Shown in pieces: positions 1 to 13,500 of a stretch of DNA of 64,000 bases (the first letter of the stretch is position 1; the number at the start of each line of letters is the position of its first letter). The DNA comes from Undaria pinnatifida. Taxonomy: Eukaryota; Sar; Phaeophyceae; Laminariales; Alariaceae. The notes under the pieces were generated by a model. That model saw only the letters and a list, made by a program, of their open reading frames with translations, was not told the origin of the DNA and made no database searches. The stretch is from assembly GCA_012845835.1 (NCBI GenBank), contig JABAKD010000025.1, forward strand, positions 2,515,153-2,579,152. The letters are read 5' to 3'. A program made the position numbers and the translations under genes.

Positions 1-860
1 GGGGAGGGGGGGAGGGTGGAGGGGAGGGAGGAGGTAGAGGAGGGGGGGGGGCGGGCTTAGGGAGGCATCGGGTCGAGGGGGGGATGAGGAGGTGACACGT
101 GCATAGCGCATCACGACGCTGCCCTACTATCAAAACGAGTGGCGTATTAGGAAAGCGCCCGAACCACATGGTCGTCGTGTTATTACCTAATAGCATTACC
201 TCGATTGTCGTGGCCAAATTATTTATTGGCAGAAAACCGGTGCTTTGGACATAGAAAAAATAGGTTTCATGTACGAATATGGGGGCGGCATGCCAACGGG
301 TCAAACAATACCGGTCAAACCGCGGTCTCGTCGCATCCTTGGTCCTGGGTGAGCGCCCCACACCACCACCTCCACAACCGAAATCGCGTAAAACAACGAG
401 TGCCACACCTACCAACTCCTTTGGAACTCCAGAGGGGAAAAAGTGGCGACAAAACTGCCGGTTACAGCACGTGACACACCAAGCAGCCCGGGATGTCGAG
501 GTAGGGGATGCATCCGAACCGCACCCAAACAAGGACGCGTACAACACGCGGTCAGCATGAGGATACGTGTACTACTAGAACTGCACGCTCTTCCCAGCCG
601 GGTGGCAAGACCTCTTGATCGCTTTTTAGGTCGACACACTATAATAAAGTCCCAAAAGAGCTGTTGTTGTCACATTGATATAACTCGCATAATCAAGCCC
701 GTGGCCACAGGACAGGCTCCGGTCACTCTGGAGTGGAAGAATACCCCACGGAAAAAAGAACGCAAAGCTAAAGTGGTACACGGGTACATCATAGCTGGAG
801 CAAGTCATACATCCGCCGAAACATACAAATATGAAACCGGAAGTCAGCGTAACAAATCAC
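1..860. other. No exon found; G-rich start and one dispersed-repeat copy
   Basis: Bases 1-60 are nearly all G on plus. At 620-800 (minus) lies a copy of a dispersed repeat also at 26490-26650 and 33640-33770. I searched this stretch for the motif-VI exon of the SNF2 gene and did not see it. The 245-residue plus-strand ORF across 443-1180 is antisense to exon 21. Confidence 0.5.
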
Positions 861-1005
861 CTGAGTTTCCAGAGAGCGATCCCATATCTGATCCATCAGG
901 AACATATGAGTCACGAAGCTCAGGTCGAGGCCGTGCGCCCCCTTCTTGCCGAGGAGCAACACAAAACACGCCGGATCAGTTCGAAACCTTTCCAGTTCTT
1001 TCGCC
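861..1005 (-). CDS. SNF2 gene exon 21: motif V (HGLDLSFVTHMFLMDQIWD)
   Basis: The acceptor ends TTCATAG and the donor is ACTCAG/GTGATT. It reads AKELERFRTDPACFVLLLGK then GAHGLDLSFVTHMFLMD and QIWDRSLETQ. This is the helicase-C motif V region (GLDLSFVTHVFLMEPIWD in relatives). The expected continuation (V-I-x-R-A-H-R-M-G, motif VI) is not found between here and position 1, so at least one more exon lies outside the window. Confidence 0.92.
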
Positions 1006-4000
1006 CTATGAAGACCAGAGCACGGCAGAACAGAGGGAAACGAGGGGGGGGTCATCTTCAAACGTGCCGCAAAAACCGCATACCAGGCGTACCAATAATA
1101 AGCGTATAAATGTTAGTACGATGCAGACCGGTATATTTGGCTCGTCAAGGACTATGTTGGCATTATTCTACAACTTTTAGTGAAAGGAGCGGTCAGTAAA
1201 GGGGGACAAACCACGGTCTCCCACGTAGCACATTCGCGCAAAACGCCAGAAACACGTGACGAACGCCGCATTCGTTTGAAACCTTCCCGGCACCTCGTAC
1301 TACAAATAGTACTAGTTTCAACCATTCAATCGGTCGTACTCACATATGACGTTTTTCAATATATATAAAAAATAGTACCGCTCGTAGTAAAACAGCGCAG
1401 CAGATCACCAATTACGGAGGAATCTTGTCAACAGTCAGTACCAACCTTACCCCAACACGAGAAAAAAAAATCAACCATTGGTTTCGGCATGTTTGTACGA
1501 GGTGCAGCAGTGGGCGCCCCGATTTAAGAGCGTCCAATACAAGATCTTTTGGTACTTCAGAGCGGTCAAAGCGGCATGTCTCGCCTACACAAAATCCTAC
1601 ATGTATCCCACTGCAGATAAGAGCGACGAGGAGCTAGTTAAGAGCGATTGTTTCGAAGCGTCACGGGGTGCTGCTAATGGGGATACCCACTGCTGTAGTT
1701 GTTTCATCCACCCTAGAGCTCTTCACTGCTGGTTTAACACACTTACACATGGCAATCACTCCCGTTGTTAATACCTGTTTTTACCCCAGAATTCTGCGAC
1801 GTTCTTCTCTCCCCTTTCCTGCCACCCCCTCTCCGGGTACCCGCCGAAATCGCGGAGGAACTTGTCTCCCACGATCTGAACAGAAACGAAACAGAAACGA
1901 AACGAAACGAAAAAAAAATAAAGCAAGACCAAAACCAAAAAGACCAACGACAAAATTAGCAATCCAAACCAAACAAAAACGAGAAAACGGCAAGAAAAAA
2001 AAAGTGTGGGGGGGGGGGGGGGCTACTCGTGTCAAGCATGGCCGTAGGCCATTGACCCTCGTAAACGAAAAAAAACAAGACCAAGACCACGACCACGACC
2101 ACGACAACAAAACATTAGCAAACCAAACCAAACCAAACCCAAAAAACGAAGAGAAAAAGAAAAGCGTGTGGGGGGGGGGGGGGGGGGGAGGGGGGGGGGG
2201 GGAGGGGGGGGGGTAAGGAACATCTTGCACCGCTACACGCAAGAGTGTTAGGGGCGCCCGAACGAACGACACAGATGACATGAGATAGATCATCTTGCTT
2301 CATGTACTAACGAATTTTGAACCTATTCCATTGGCCAGCTGAACCCATTCACAACTGGAAAGCTTTTTCTGGAACTAATTGCAAACAGTCGTCTAGGGGG
2401 GAAGGGGCTCGAAAATGTTTCAGCGACTCTCTCGAGTGGCCGTCAACTTATCCCCGCCGATTACAAATCCTATATCGTTCGGGCGGTCGTTAGCCTATTA
2501 TTACAGTAGTCCAACGACAAACATGAAAAAACAAGATCCAGTGAGCCTCCAGTGATTCTCCCGTGGGACCCTCCAGGAGCTGACTATTAATACTCGTAAG
2601 TCGGTTGGCTAACTCGAGTGACTCACGACAACACTAACCCTTTGAAATACTGTTAACGACGGAAAACTTGTCCAAGTCTAATTCGAGATTAGTTGGTTGT
2701 CCCCTAAGCGTGGGTGCAGTTCAAAACGAGGCGACTCACGTTAAGGACAGGAAGGAACTGCGAGAAGACGATGGCCTTCAGCGGCCGGTAGCCACTAATC
2801 GCAGATCGATCGCGCGGCGCGCCAGCAGCGACCAAGATAGTAGCGACAACCGCAGCAACGACCACCGCAGCAGCGACCACCGCAACAACGATCACCGCAG
2901 CAACCATCACCGCAGCAGCGACCAGCGTAGCAGCGACCACCGCAGCAACGACCAGCGTAGCAGAGACCAGCGTAGCGACGACCATCGTAGTAGCGACCAC
3001 CGGAGCAACCACCCCCGTAGCAACGACCACCGCAGCAGCAGCGACCCCCATAGTAGCAGCGACCACAATAGTAGAAGCGACCACCACATGGTAAAAGCGA
3101 CCAAGGTAGTAGCGACCACCGCAAGAACGACCGCAGCAACAGCGACCACATAGTAGAAGCGACCATAATAGTAAAAGCAATCACAATAGTAGAAGCGACC
3201 ACCATATAGTAAAAGCGACCAAGGTAGTAGCGACCACCGCAAAAACGACCGCAGCAACAGCGACCACATAGTAGAAGCGACCACAATAGTCGAAGCGACC
3301 ACCACATAGCAGAAGCGACCAAGGCAGGAGCGACCACCGTGAGAACAACCACAGCAGCAGCGACCACCGTGAGCGCCGGTCGGAGACAACAAAAAATACG
3401 TTGTTAGGACGTTCTTACCATGCGTAAACAAGGACCGTTATGAGAGAATACTACTCCGAACCAACTACCCACATCAGGGAAATGGAATGCGACCGGTTCC
3501 TGCTCTGCGGGTTGTGCCTCCACAGGCCACAGGGATTCGTCGATTTCACGCGTGCGGCGACAGTGGCGATACTTACTGGATGGAACATTTACGATTGACA
3601 TAGCTACAACTCTGAGGAAGCACCCCATAGTACTGTACCGTCGGAATACTCTTTGCGCTCTACAATAGTATATATCGTGTAGATAGTTTGCATACCTAGG
3701 CCATGGGACTGCTGTTCATCGCATGGCACTTGCATATTTCTCCAAGTAAGGTTTTGTGTGAGGCGTGGAGCTCAAGCGAGGAGCGTGAGAAACTTTAAGT
3801 GCACTTTTAGCATAATAACAGTCCTCACCGCTGTCGGTCGACCGCCGCCTTGTCCACGATAGCCTTCAGCTGCCCGATCGTGAAGAACGCCTTGCTGTGC
3901 ATCTCCAAACCTTCTTCCTCCTCCTCCTCTTCCTCCCCCCCCTCCTTCTCTTCGCCGCGAATACTTGAGCCACCACCAGGGGACAGCGGCGCGCCAGCCC

Positions 4001-7000
4001 CGCTAGGGGATGATGACGGCGTAACCCCGCCTCCGACGACGCCACCGGATGACGAACCTCCTCCTCCTCCGTTACCATCCCCATCTGGCCGCGGTAAAGC
4101 GCGCGGCACGACCACGACGTCTTGCCCAGGTGAACGGTTCGACTGCTGCTTTCGGATGGCCTTGAAAAGAAAAAAAACAACAAAAAAACGTGCAGGAATA
4201 TGTGACTTGATCAACACGCGGGATAAACACACCACACACGAATCCGAAACAAAAAATAAAAGTAATGGGGGAAATCTGATTGTTTTTTTAAACGGCGGAA
4301 GGTGTCGAACCGAGTTTGAAAGTAACGTAACGGTGTCCGTACATGACACAGGGCTTTGCTCAACACTTCTTCCCTCCCTCCCTCCCTCCCTCCCCCATTC
4401 CTTCCCTCCATCCCTCCCTCATTCCCTCCCTTACCTACCTACCTACCTCCTTTTTGGTTATTTCGGTATCCATGCCGTTATTTGTAGCTGCCAACCTCAC
4501 TTTGTTATTGCCCTATCCATATCGATATTCCAATTCAGTTTGGTTTTTCGTACGTCCATGCCGTTAGTTCCAATTTCATTGTTTTACCTCTCCGGCTCCT
4601 TTCTTTGCGAGCCTCGCTGCCGCTCGGCGCTGATGGTACAACCTCTCCTGTTCGCGGACGTTGTACATCCACTTCAGCTCGAAACCCGGTTGGATGCGCT
4701 GCAAGGGGCCACAAACACACAAATAAGGAAATATGAAAAACAAAAGAAACAATAGATCGAGGAGGAAGAGGAGGAAGAGGGGGGGGGGAGAGGAAGAGGA
4801 TGAGGAGGAGGAGGAGGAGGAGGAGGTGGAGGAGGAGGAAAATAAGAAGAAACAAGAGGAGTCAAGGAGAAACTAAGAACAAGAAGAGCAAGAAAAAGAC
4901 CAAGAACCAGAACAAGGACACGAAAAATGAAGCAGTAATGACAAGAACACAAAATAGATACCCCGTTTTCCCGCCTTGCGCTCCTCTCGCGCACTACTGT
5001 GCTGTAGCTGGAGCAGCAAGGATCGCTCTCTCTCCCAACACTCGTCAACTAGTTTTCGGTTCCGCCGTCTTGCTTTCATTTTTTGTAATTCATCCGATGG
5101 TACGTGCATCTATAGCTCAATCTACACAATCTACACCAACAACTTGATATTGATGTTCAGTACGAACACATACCGCCCCTCCCTGGCCATACCATACCCC
5201 TTTTCGCAAGAAACCCACAAGAAACCACGTACGCCACCCTCTCACCCTCTCAAAAGCGGGAGACTGAGACACCCAAGGCCACGTGCGACCGCGCGACCCC
5301 TACCTAATCCCCGGGTACACAACACGCGGTACCACTTCACCTCTTCAAAACTGCAACCATGGTTTGGGGGACTACCGTACCCTGAAATATCGTGGGATAG
5401 TTTATGCTGCAGTAGAACGGCTAACAAGCCTGTCTTAGGTCGTAGTTCGTACGAGCGAAGTGGTGCTGTTAGCAGGCAGGCGTCCTAGGTTGTTACATAT
5501 CCCGCACCTGAAAGTCGTCGACGTCGTAGGGTTTTCCGCAAACCCTACAGGCGTTGTTCACGCAGTCTACGCAGTCCACGCACACCTGACAGGAAGTGGG
5601 ACCACAGGGAAAACGTGACGCTTCGCATTTTTTCCTCGAGCAGAGTTGTCACCATTCATGTCTAAGGACGGTCCGTCATCAAAAATGGAGCATCGGTCAC
5701 GGACTCACGGCCGACGCATTCCACACTAAAACTTGGTAAATTACGGTCATCGCAAGCATCCTTCACCTCGTTTGCTCTTAAAATTGACGTCCGTCATCTC
5801 TCTGAACTGCCGTCATCAGACATCTTCGTTCGTCGCCGACTGACTGTAACTAACGGGACAAAGGAAAAATAAAATCTTGGCCTTTCGTGTTACAAGACAG
5901 TGAGCGTGTCTGAGGCTTGAAACGGAACACAAAGGTCTATGTGTCCCTCCGTGAGGCCATCACGCATCACGAATCCAGTGGCGGAGCGCGTTCTTTTAAC
6001 ATGGACGGCCTGACCGAAGCAAGCGAGCGACACGTGCCAGTGATATTCGCGTTCGGCCGCCTCCTTAACAACGCAAAGATGCATAGCAGAGGGGGGCCTA
6101 AACCGAACATAGCCCGTACGTGCTCACCAGATGCGCGCATGGAGTAATGTGCAGAAGCTGCAATGGCTCCCCGCACCCCTGCCAAGCAAGCGAAAACAAA
6201 CACGCGGGTGAGTTTCCAACAAACGAGCGGCGAGGCGCGAAGCACAACGTTGTACATATTAACAGATAAAGTGAATACTCAGTACGCGAATTACTCCTGG
6301 GTTTTCCAGAGGTACCACAACTCCAAAGCTAGAAGCTGACAAATCGACTTCGATACCACACCGATGAACAAATATTTGCAATCGGGATAATATCATACGA
6401 TCTCGACATGCTATACATCGAAGCGTTTTGCTCCGTATATATCAGCAAAAAACACACAGGGATTCCCGGGGATGGACAGCAAAGCACGATCGACACGATA
6501 TAATTTCGATACGATATCCAACTCTAATCCACACACACCTGGCACCTAATAGTAGATAGAGCCCCTCCGCAGTGGCCCTTTAGAAAATGTTATCTACCCC
6601 AGATATATCGGAAAAAAAAACGACGTGTCCGGCGGAAAAAATCCGGCATATCGAAACCATCGATACGATATGTCCCAATATTAATCCTTACACACCTGAC
6701 AGCTAGATATCTCGCCCGCAGTGGCCCTTTAGATAAACTCATCTATCCCAGATATATCGGAAAAAAATCGATATGTCGGGCGGAAAAAAATCCGGCTTAT
6801 CGAAACCAGCGATACGATATGTCCCAACATCAATCCTTACACACCTGACAGCTAGATATCTCGCCCGCAGTGGCCCTGTAGATGAAATTGTCTATCCGGC
6901 GCACGTCGATCGTTCCCACCGCGTGCAGCTCCGTCAGCATTTCCAGGGTTTCAAGGTGATGGTGGCGTTTTACCACGGGAATGAGGGAACCCCCCCCGCA

Positions 7001-7480
7001 GCAGGAGAGGCGGATGTTTGTCAGGGCCTGTTGGAAAATTGCGCACGCACGTCGGACAGATGATATCCCCATTCGTCACCTGGTATTAGTTGCTAATGAT
7101 CGATGCCCTCCAGGACAAACAGATCTCTGGTCAACATGATCTGCATGGCGTACAGATCACGTTGCCGGGGGAGAGGAGGATGATCTGAATGGTCTAGCAC
7201 ATGTTTCCTGGGTTGGATCTGTACTGCACAGATCATCGGCAACAAAAAATATCATAGAACGACAGATACAGAATTTAGATGATCTAGATTATCTAGATAA
7301 TCTAGATAATCTAGATCGTGATTTGACCGATGTGTGGAAGGGAGACCGGAGGTTGGAGTATGGAGAGCAGAAAGTGCACAACAACAACGACAACGTATAC
7401 GACGACGACAATAAAACGACAACGACAACGACAATGACAACGAAAGTGACAACGAAAACGACAACGACAACGGAAACGAA

Positions 7481-7513
<33 letters not shown>

Positions 7514-10500
7514 GACAAACACAACGACACTTGACCGATATGTTTCAATGTTTCTTACTTCCATCGCATACGAAAATTACTCGAAAAAAAAGTAGCTACC
7601 AGTGTGCTCCTTACTTCTATGGCGTAGTATCAAATACTTACCAATAGTTACCGGTTTGTTCGATTTGTCACCTCTGTGGCGTGCTATTAAATAGCTACCC
7701 ATGCGTTCCCTACTGACATGGTGTACAACTAATCAACACGTAGATACCGACCGTTGTGTTTGCGTGCTATTAAATAGCTACCCATGCGTTCCCTACTTAC
7801 ATGGTGTACAACTAATCAACACGTAGATACCGACCGTTGTTTTTTAGTGTTTTCATACCTCCATGGCGTACTTGGTGTTGGCGGGGTTGAGGAGGGAGTC
7901 CTGCCAGCCGGAGGTCTTTCCCTCCATAGACGTCAGCAGCAAGTTAGACCTTAAAAGCAGTTAACAGCGTGGAATGTGCGAGCATTAACAGCATACGCGA
8001 GACGCTGCTGAGGGGATCGGAAATACTTCCCTCCATGGACGTACGCAGCAAGTCACACCGTACTAAAAGTGAGCAGCGCAGCAGCAAAATTAGACATTAC
8101 TGATAGTTAACAGCGTAGCAGCAAGTTGGACCTTATTGTCAGTCAACAACGTAGACTGCCCGAGCATCGGCACCAGGAGAAACATAGACATTACACCAAC
8201 CAATCCATTTTGAGACCTCAGAGCAGCAGAGCCGACCACTCTTCTCAGAGCAGCAGAGCCGACCACTCTTCTCAGAGCAGTAAGCCTACCACCCTCCTCA
8301 GTGCAGTAGAGCTTACCACTCTATGTGGTAGGCTCTAAATATAAGTACCGTTTGTGGTTTAAATATCAATACTGAATGTATATTATATTTCCGGACATAG
8401 TGGTATTCGGGGAACTGGTGGAGGAACACTGTGTACAAGACGAAGGGGGTTGTCCCTGCTTTGGGTGACTGTGTTTGATTCCAACAGGACTAGGACTGCG
8501 TTAGGTATAACTCAAAGTATAGCTGGTACTAAGGGGAGTCGCCGACCTACAGCAGTGCACCCTTCATGAGGACACACATCCCGCCGGCGCGAGTCGTCGG
8601 AGCATCACGCACAGTTTGCAAATCTATTTTTGTCGACGAAATCTTCGATCTCACAGCTGGAAAGTATTTTAAACTTTTAGTAAAGAGTGTGTATGAACCG
8701 TTGGATTAAGTTGTAACGTACCCTCCCTCAGAGGGAAAAAATAACCAACTAAAACGGTTACTAGGGCTGTGCACTGGCATAGTAAATAACAACAGAAAAC
8801 GAATAAATAGAACAAACCACATAACGAAGGAGGAAGAGAGGAAAGGTGCTCCTTTTTTGGCAACTTACCTGACGAATGACACGATGGTGTTGTAGGCCAG
8901 CGTCTCCTGCTGAGACATGTCGAGCAGTGCACTCTCTCTCTTCGGAGGCGGGATGGTCAGCAGTTCACTTTTCGTGTGTCGGATCATCACCTTCGCCCAA
9001 TCCAGTCATCCATCCATCCATCCATCCATCCCCACAAAAAAAAAAAACGAAACGGATCGAAAGAAATACAAATAAGTGGTGGAGGCGAGGAGAGACAAGC
9101 ACAAGAAAAAAAAGGCAGAAATATACCTCTGCGGAAAGTCTTCGGTAAAGCTCTTTCATATCGAAAAAACTAACTTCCGCAGCGCATCACACCTCAGACA
9201 GCAGCCTCCGCAGCCGCTCGCGCCCCTCCGGTCTGTTCGCCATGAACGGACCACGAATCCTCCTGCTCAGCGCAACGGTTTTACAGTTACAGGAGACGGT
9301 TACTCGCAATGGTTCACAGAAAGAAACAAAGACAGAAACAAGACAGGGGACAATGGGTCATTGTTTTTGCCGGCGTCAGCGAGTCCTGTCCTGAAACGCC
9401 GCTGTCAAGAGAGCGTAACGTTGCTACATGTGTTCCTGTGCGCGAGGGACTTGTGAGCTTCGCAGTGGTGCAGTTGTCGTAGTCGTCGTCGTCGTCGTCG
9501 CGTCTGCTGCTGTTATTGGTGATAACGTTGTTTCATATGAACTCATCTGCACAATCTGGTCCGCGGTCACAAACCAGGGTCTAAAACCTCTGGATGGAGT
9601 GGAACAACACCTTAGCAACAAACATGCACAACCATTTTGCATTAATACACACCTTACGCGCCGAAACTAAACAATTAGTTCACACTGAGAAGTTTGACAT
9701 CACATGATGCAAACACGTATAGCTACAGGGGTATCGCAAGAGTAGAACACCGCACCTTCGCCAGTCTGGGCTGTACTCCCTCTCCCTCAAGAAGGATAGC
9801 AGGTTGCAAAGGTTTCTGAGAGCGGCATCCGCAGACGTTGTTGGCGTTGGCGTTCCGGTCATTACCCACCTGGTATACCAGAAATGATGATACACACGGA
9901 ACGGGTACGAGCAAACGTGCCGGCTGACAGTCAGTTCACAGTCTTGACTCGTCAAGGCATCATACTGAATAAGAAGGGGGAAGGGGGGGGAACATGATGT
10001 AATAGAGGTATCATATTCACCAAAAAAGGTACCATACTCTTAAAACGGTATTGCCTGGCTGTACAAGAGTTGCGTATCATCAAGCTCCAAGAACGTAAAA
10101 ACGTTTTATCGTATGGAAAAGACGTAAACAAGGAATCAAACCGGTGTAAAAACAAGTTTCGCCTGGAAGGCAGAGCATGCTGTCCACAGCTCACCTTCTT
10201 TCCGCCTCGACACGCCTAGCCACATCTCCATTGCTGGTCAACGCCGACGTCCCCATAGCATGGCCCTCATCCTGAACAAGCACCGGCAAAAAAAAAAATA
10301 GCGCACACCAGAAGGAGAGCATGCTACATTAGTATTGATAACCGTTACCAGGTAGGGTTTAATGCCTACGTCCCAATAGCATGGACACTCCAGAGGTACC
10401 TGGTAGGATTTAATGCCTACGTCCCATTAGCATGGACACTCCAGCAGGCAAGCGCAAAAAGTCGTTAAATTCTTATAAAACAACGAATGAATCCGAGGGG

Positions 10501-13500
10501 GGTGGTGAGATGGCACTGCCCAGCGACCTCGAAAAAGGGTCCCTCGTGATTGGTGGGGTGTAAATTAAACGTTCGCGTTTGCTCGCAGTAAAAAACAAGA
10601 CTCGCTACATGGTAAGCGCGCCATGTCGATATTTTACAAAACTTGAAACGATTACACATTGAGTGGTCGATACTCCGCCTTGCAAAACTGCGTGATATGT
10701 CGGCGAGCGTCGTACGCTTCCCGTGAAAAATATTAAATGGCCATTAATAGTACGCCGGCTGCTGTCGACATTGAAAATAACGATTGCCACTGGAGCGGGG
10801 GGGGGGGGGGGGGGGGGGGGGTGACGTTGCTCGTAGTACAGCGACAACGGCGATGCAACGCGACGCTGGCACACAAACAACAACGATGACGACGACGACG
10901 ACAACAACAAATCCTTCCACGACCGCCATCCGATACTGTATTCGTTGTCCTTCCGGGGAAAACCCTATGAACCAAAAACACGAAAAGTGCGATCTTATCA
11001 ACCATCTACGAATAGGAAACACTCGTGGGTACCGTAGAATATCAGCACGCTGCGCGCGTGTCGTAAGCTCCTTGTGTAGCAGTTCTGGTTCGGACACACA
11101 CCCTACCCCTTCAGCCCGGGCTGCTCCGTGGGGCCGATGCTTAACATCGCATGTTTTCGGCAATGTTGCCCCCTCAAGTTTCAAAGGGGTTACAAATCCT
11201 TCCGAACTGCACGCGCGTGTTTGGGGACACATTGCTTGGAAATGGTGTAGGCTCAAATTTGCAGCGCAAAAGGATACACCGGTATAGAGCTGTGCTCACG
11301 TTTCGGGGGCAAATCAATTGGGACTACAGTTGGGATAAATCATTCAGCACGCGCTACAAGGGTGGAGTTAACGCCACTCTCACCACACACCATCCTGAGC
11401 CAATAGAAAACAATCAACGAGCTACATTGGAATTGGAATTAGACTGCATGATAAAAAAATAGTACTCTCTGACCATCATCATTCTGACTCACCAACACCA
11501 TCCTCAGCCAATAAATCTGCGACAGCGGAGACTCGTGCCACCTCGGCTGCTCATTGGTCAGCCTCTGGTACGTTGTCACTACCACCCCAAACGCCCCCAG
11601 GTTTTCCATGGGGGGGAGGGGATGGTCCGAGCGCTCGTCGAAAAAAAAAGTTCCTAGCCTGCCTGCGAAATGACGAGAAGACAGAATTGTCACAAGCATC
11701 ACCGTTGTCATTATCATCATCATGGCCATCATCAGCGTCATCATCATCATCATCCTCATCGTCAACATCGCCATCATCATCATCATCATCATCATCGGCA
11801 TCGTCAGCATCATCATCATCATCACAATCTTCAGCATCATCACAATCTTCATCAGCATCAATACCACCATTACCATCCTCACCATCAGCACCATCATCAT
11901 CACCATCATCACTATCATCACCATCATCATCACCATCAACATCACAATCGTCATCATCGTCATCATCACCATCATCACCATCACCGTCATCATCACTACC
12001 ACCGTCACTACCAACACCGCTACCATCACCACCACCACCACCACCACCACCATTTACATCATAATCGTCATCATAATCGTCATCATTACATTCTCGAGGA
12101 TGTCGATCCTATTCCTATGAAGCGGCCCGACAAGCACAAACGCGATCGCACGGTGCCTGCAAAACCCGGCAACCACGATCTAGATCGTAGAGATCGTACA
12201 GATCGTACAGATCATATAGCGCATTTGCCCCGAAAGGCGTTGATCATGCACTGGGGATATGATATGCGATGATCTGCCGTGATCTGCGACGATCTTTGGT
12301 GATCTGTCCGCTGTGAAAGGAATAATCTCTTTAGGAATGCACCCTTCGCCGTTGGGGTCAAACTACTTGGAATTGGGGTGGGAAACTATAAATAAAAAGG
12401 AAATCACCTGGTTCAGCGTGCAGGGTGATCTGATTCCTCCAGTGCGGCAGCATGGGCGGCGGGACGACGATCAGGGTCGCCGACGACGGTTTCAACGCAC
12501 GGAGGCGTTTAGCTTTAGCTTGGCCTCGGTCCTGATCAGAACCAGCGAAACGCCGTCGGCAGCGATAAGGCGTAAGACACAGCATTGTTGTCGGTAACAA
12601 AATTAGCGCATCGTCGTCTTGGGATGCAGAAAAACAGCGGGTTGTCGTCTTGGCGAGCAAAACAGCGCGTTATTCGAGTCAGCTGTTTCAGTCCTCAGTA
12701 AAGCGGTTGGTGTGGGGGAGAGCTGCAAGTGGTTAGCCGAAGAGATCGTGCTGGTTGCATGGCTCCTATCCATTTAACAGGAAGTCGGTCGCAAGTAGAA
12801 CCATCCCCCCTCCCCCCCCCCCTGCGAGACATACCAGCATGCGATTAATCATTTGGGGTGGGCCTCACCCCACCCCCCCGGTTGTTGACGGAACACTATT
12901 CAACACTACGCGTCAAACATGATGGTTGACGGCACTGCTGCACCCTGACGGACAGCAGTAAAGGAACTGCCGTACTAACAGCAGTATAATAAGGCTGAAG
13001 AGGCCTTGACCGGCCAAAACTACACCGTCAACCGACATCTTTGATACGCGTGGCTACTACAGCGGGGGCCTCCCAATAACGCCGGTATGAGCTATTAACA
13101 GCCCAATATTCCGGCACTATTGAGGACACCGGAAATCTTGGAAACAGATTTATTATAGAGATTCAAGGGGGGGTTCCAGTCGACGTGGCCAGTACAGCGG
13201 GGGGCTCCGAATAGTGCCGGTATGAGCTATTAATAGCCCAACATTCAGGACACCGGCACTCTTGGAAACAGGTTTATTATAGAGAGATACAAGGGGGAGT
13301 TCCAGTCGACGTGGCCAGTACAGCGGGGGCCTCCCAATAGTGCCGGTGTGAGCTATTAATAGCCCAATATTCAGGACACCGGAAGTCTTGGAAATAGGTT
13401 ATTATAGAGACACAAGGGGGAGTTCCAGTCGACGTGGCCAGTACAGCAGGGGCCTCCCAATAGTGCCGGTATGAACTGTTAATAGGCCAATATTCAGGAC

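Noticed and set aside
443-1180. 245-residue plus-strand ORF
   Set aside because: It is antisense to SNF2 exon 21 and crosses a dispersed repeat. It has no motif, and the minus strand has clear helicase motifs.
2380-2520. Minus-strand frame ANDRPNDIGFVIGGDKL as the exon before AKELERF
   Set aside because: It ends without a usable donor in the required phase. The exon at 1775-1875 has both splice sites and the correct phases.
3404-3628. Minus-strand frame with SIVNVPSSKYRHCRRTREID as an SNF2 exon
   Set aside because: The phase fits exon 18, but it lacks helicase motifs, and exon 18 joins directly in phase to the FSQF exon at 2794.
3850-4755. 301-residue plus-strand ORF
   Set aside because: Antisense to SNF2 exons 17-18 and the purine/pyrimidine tracts between them; Ser/Pro-rich low complexity.
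11670-12272. His-rich 200-residue ORF
   Set aside because: Translation of a CAT/CAC microsatellite within an intron.
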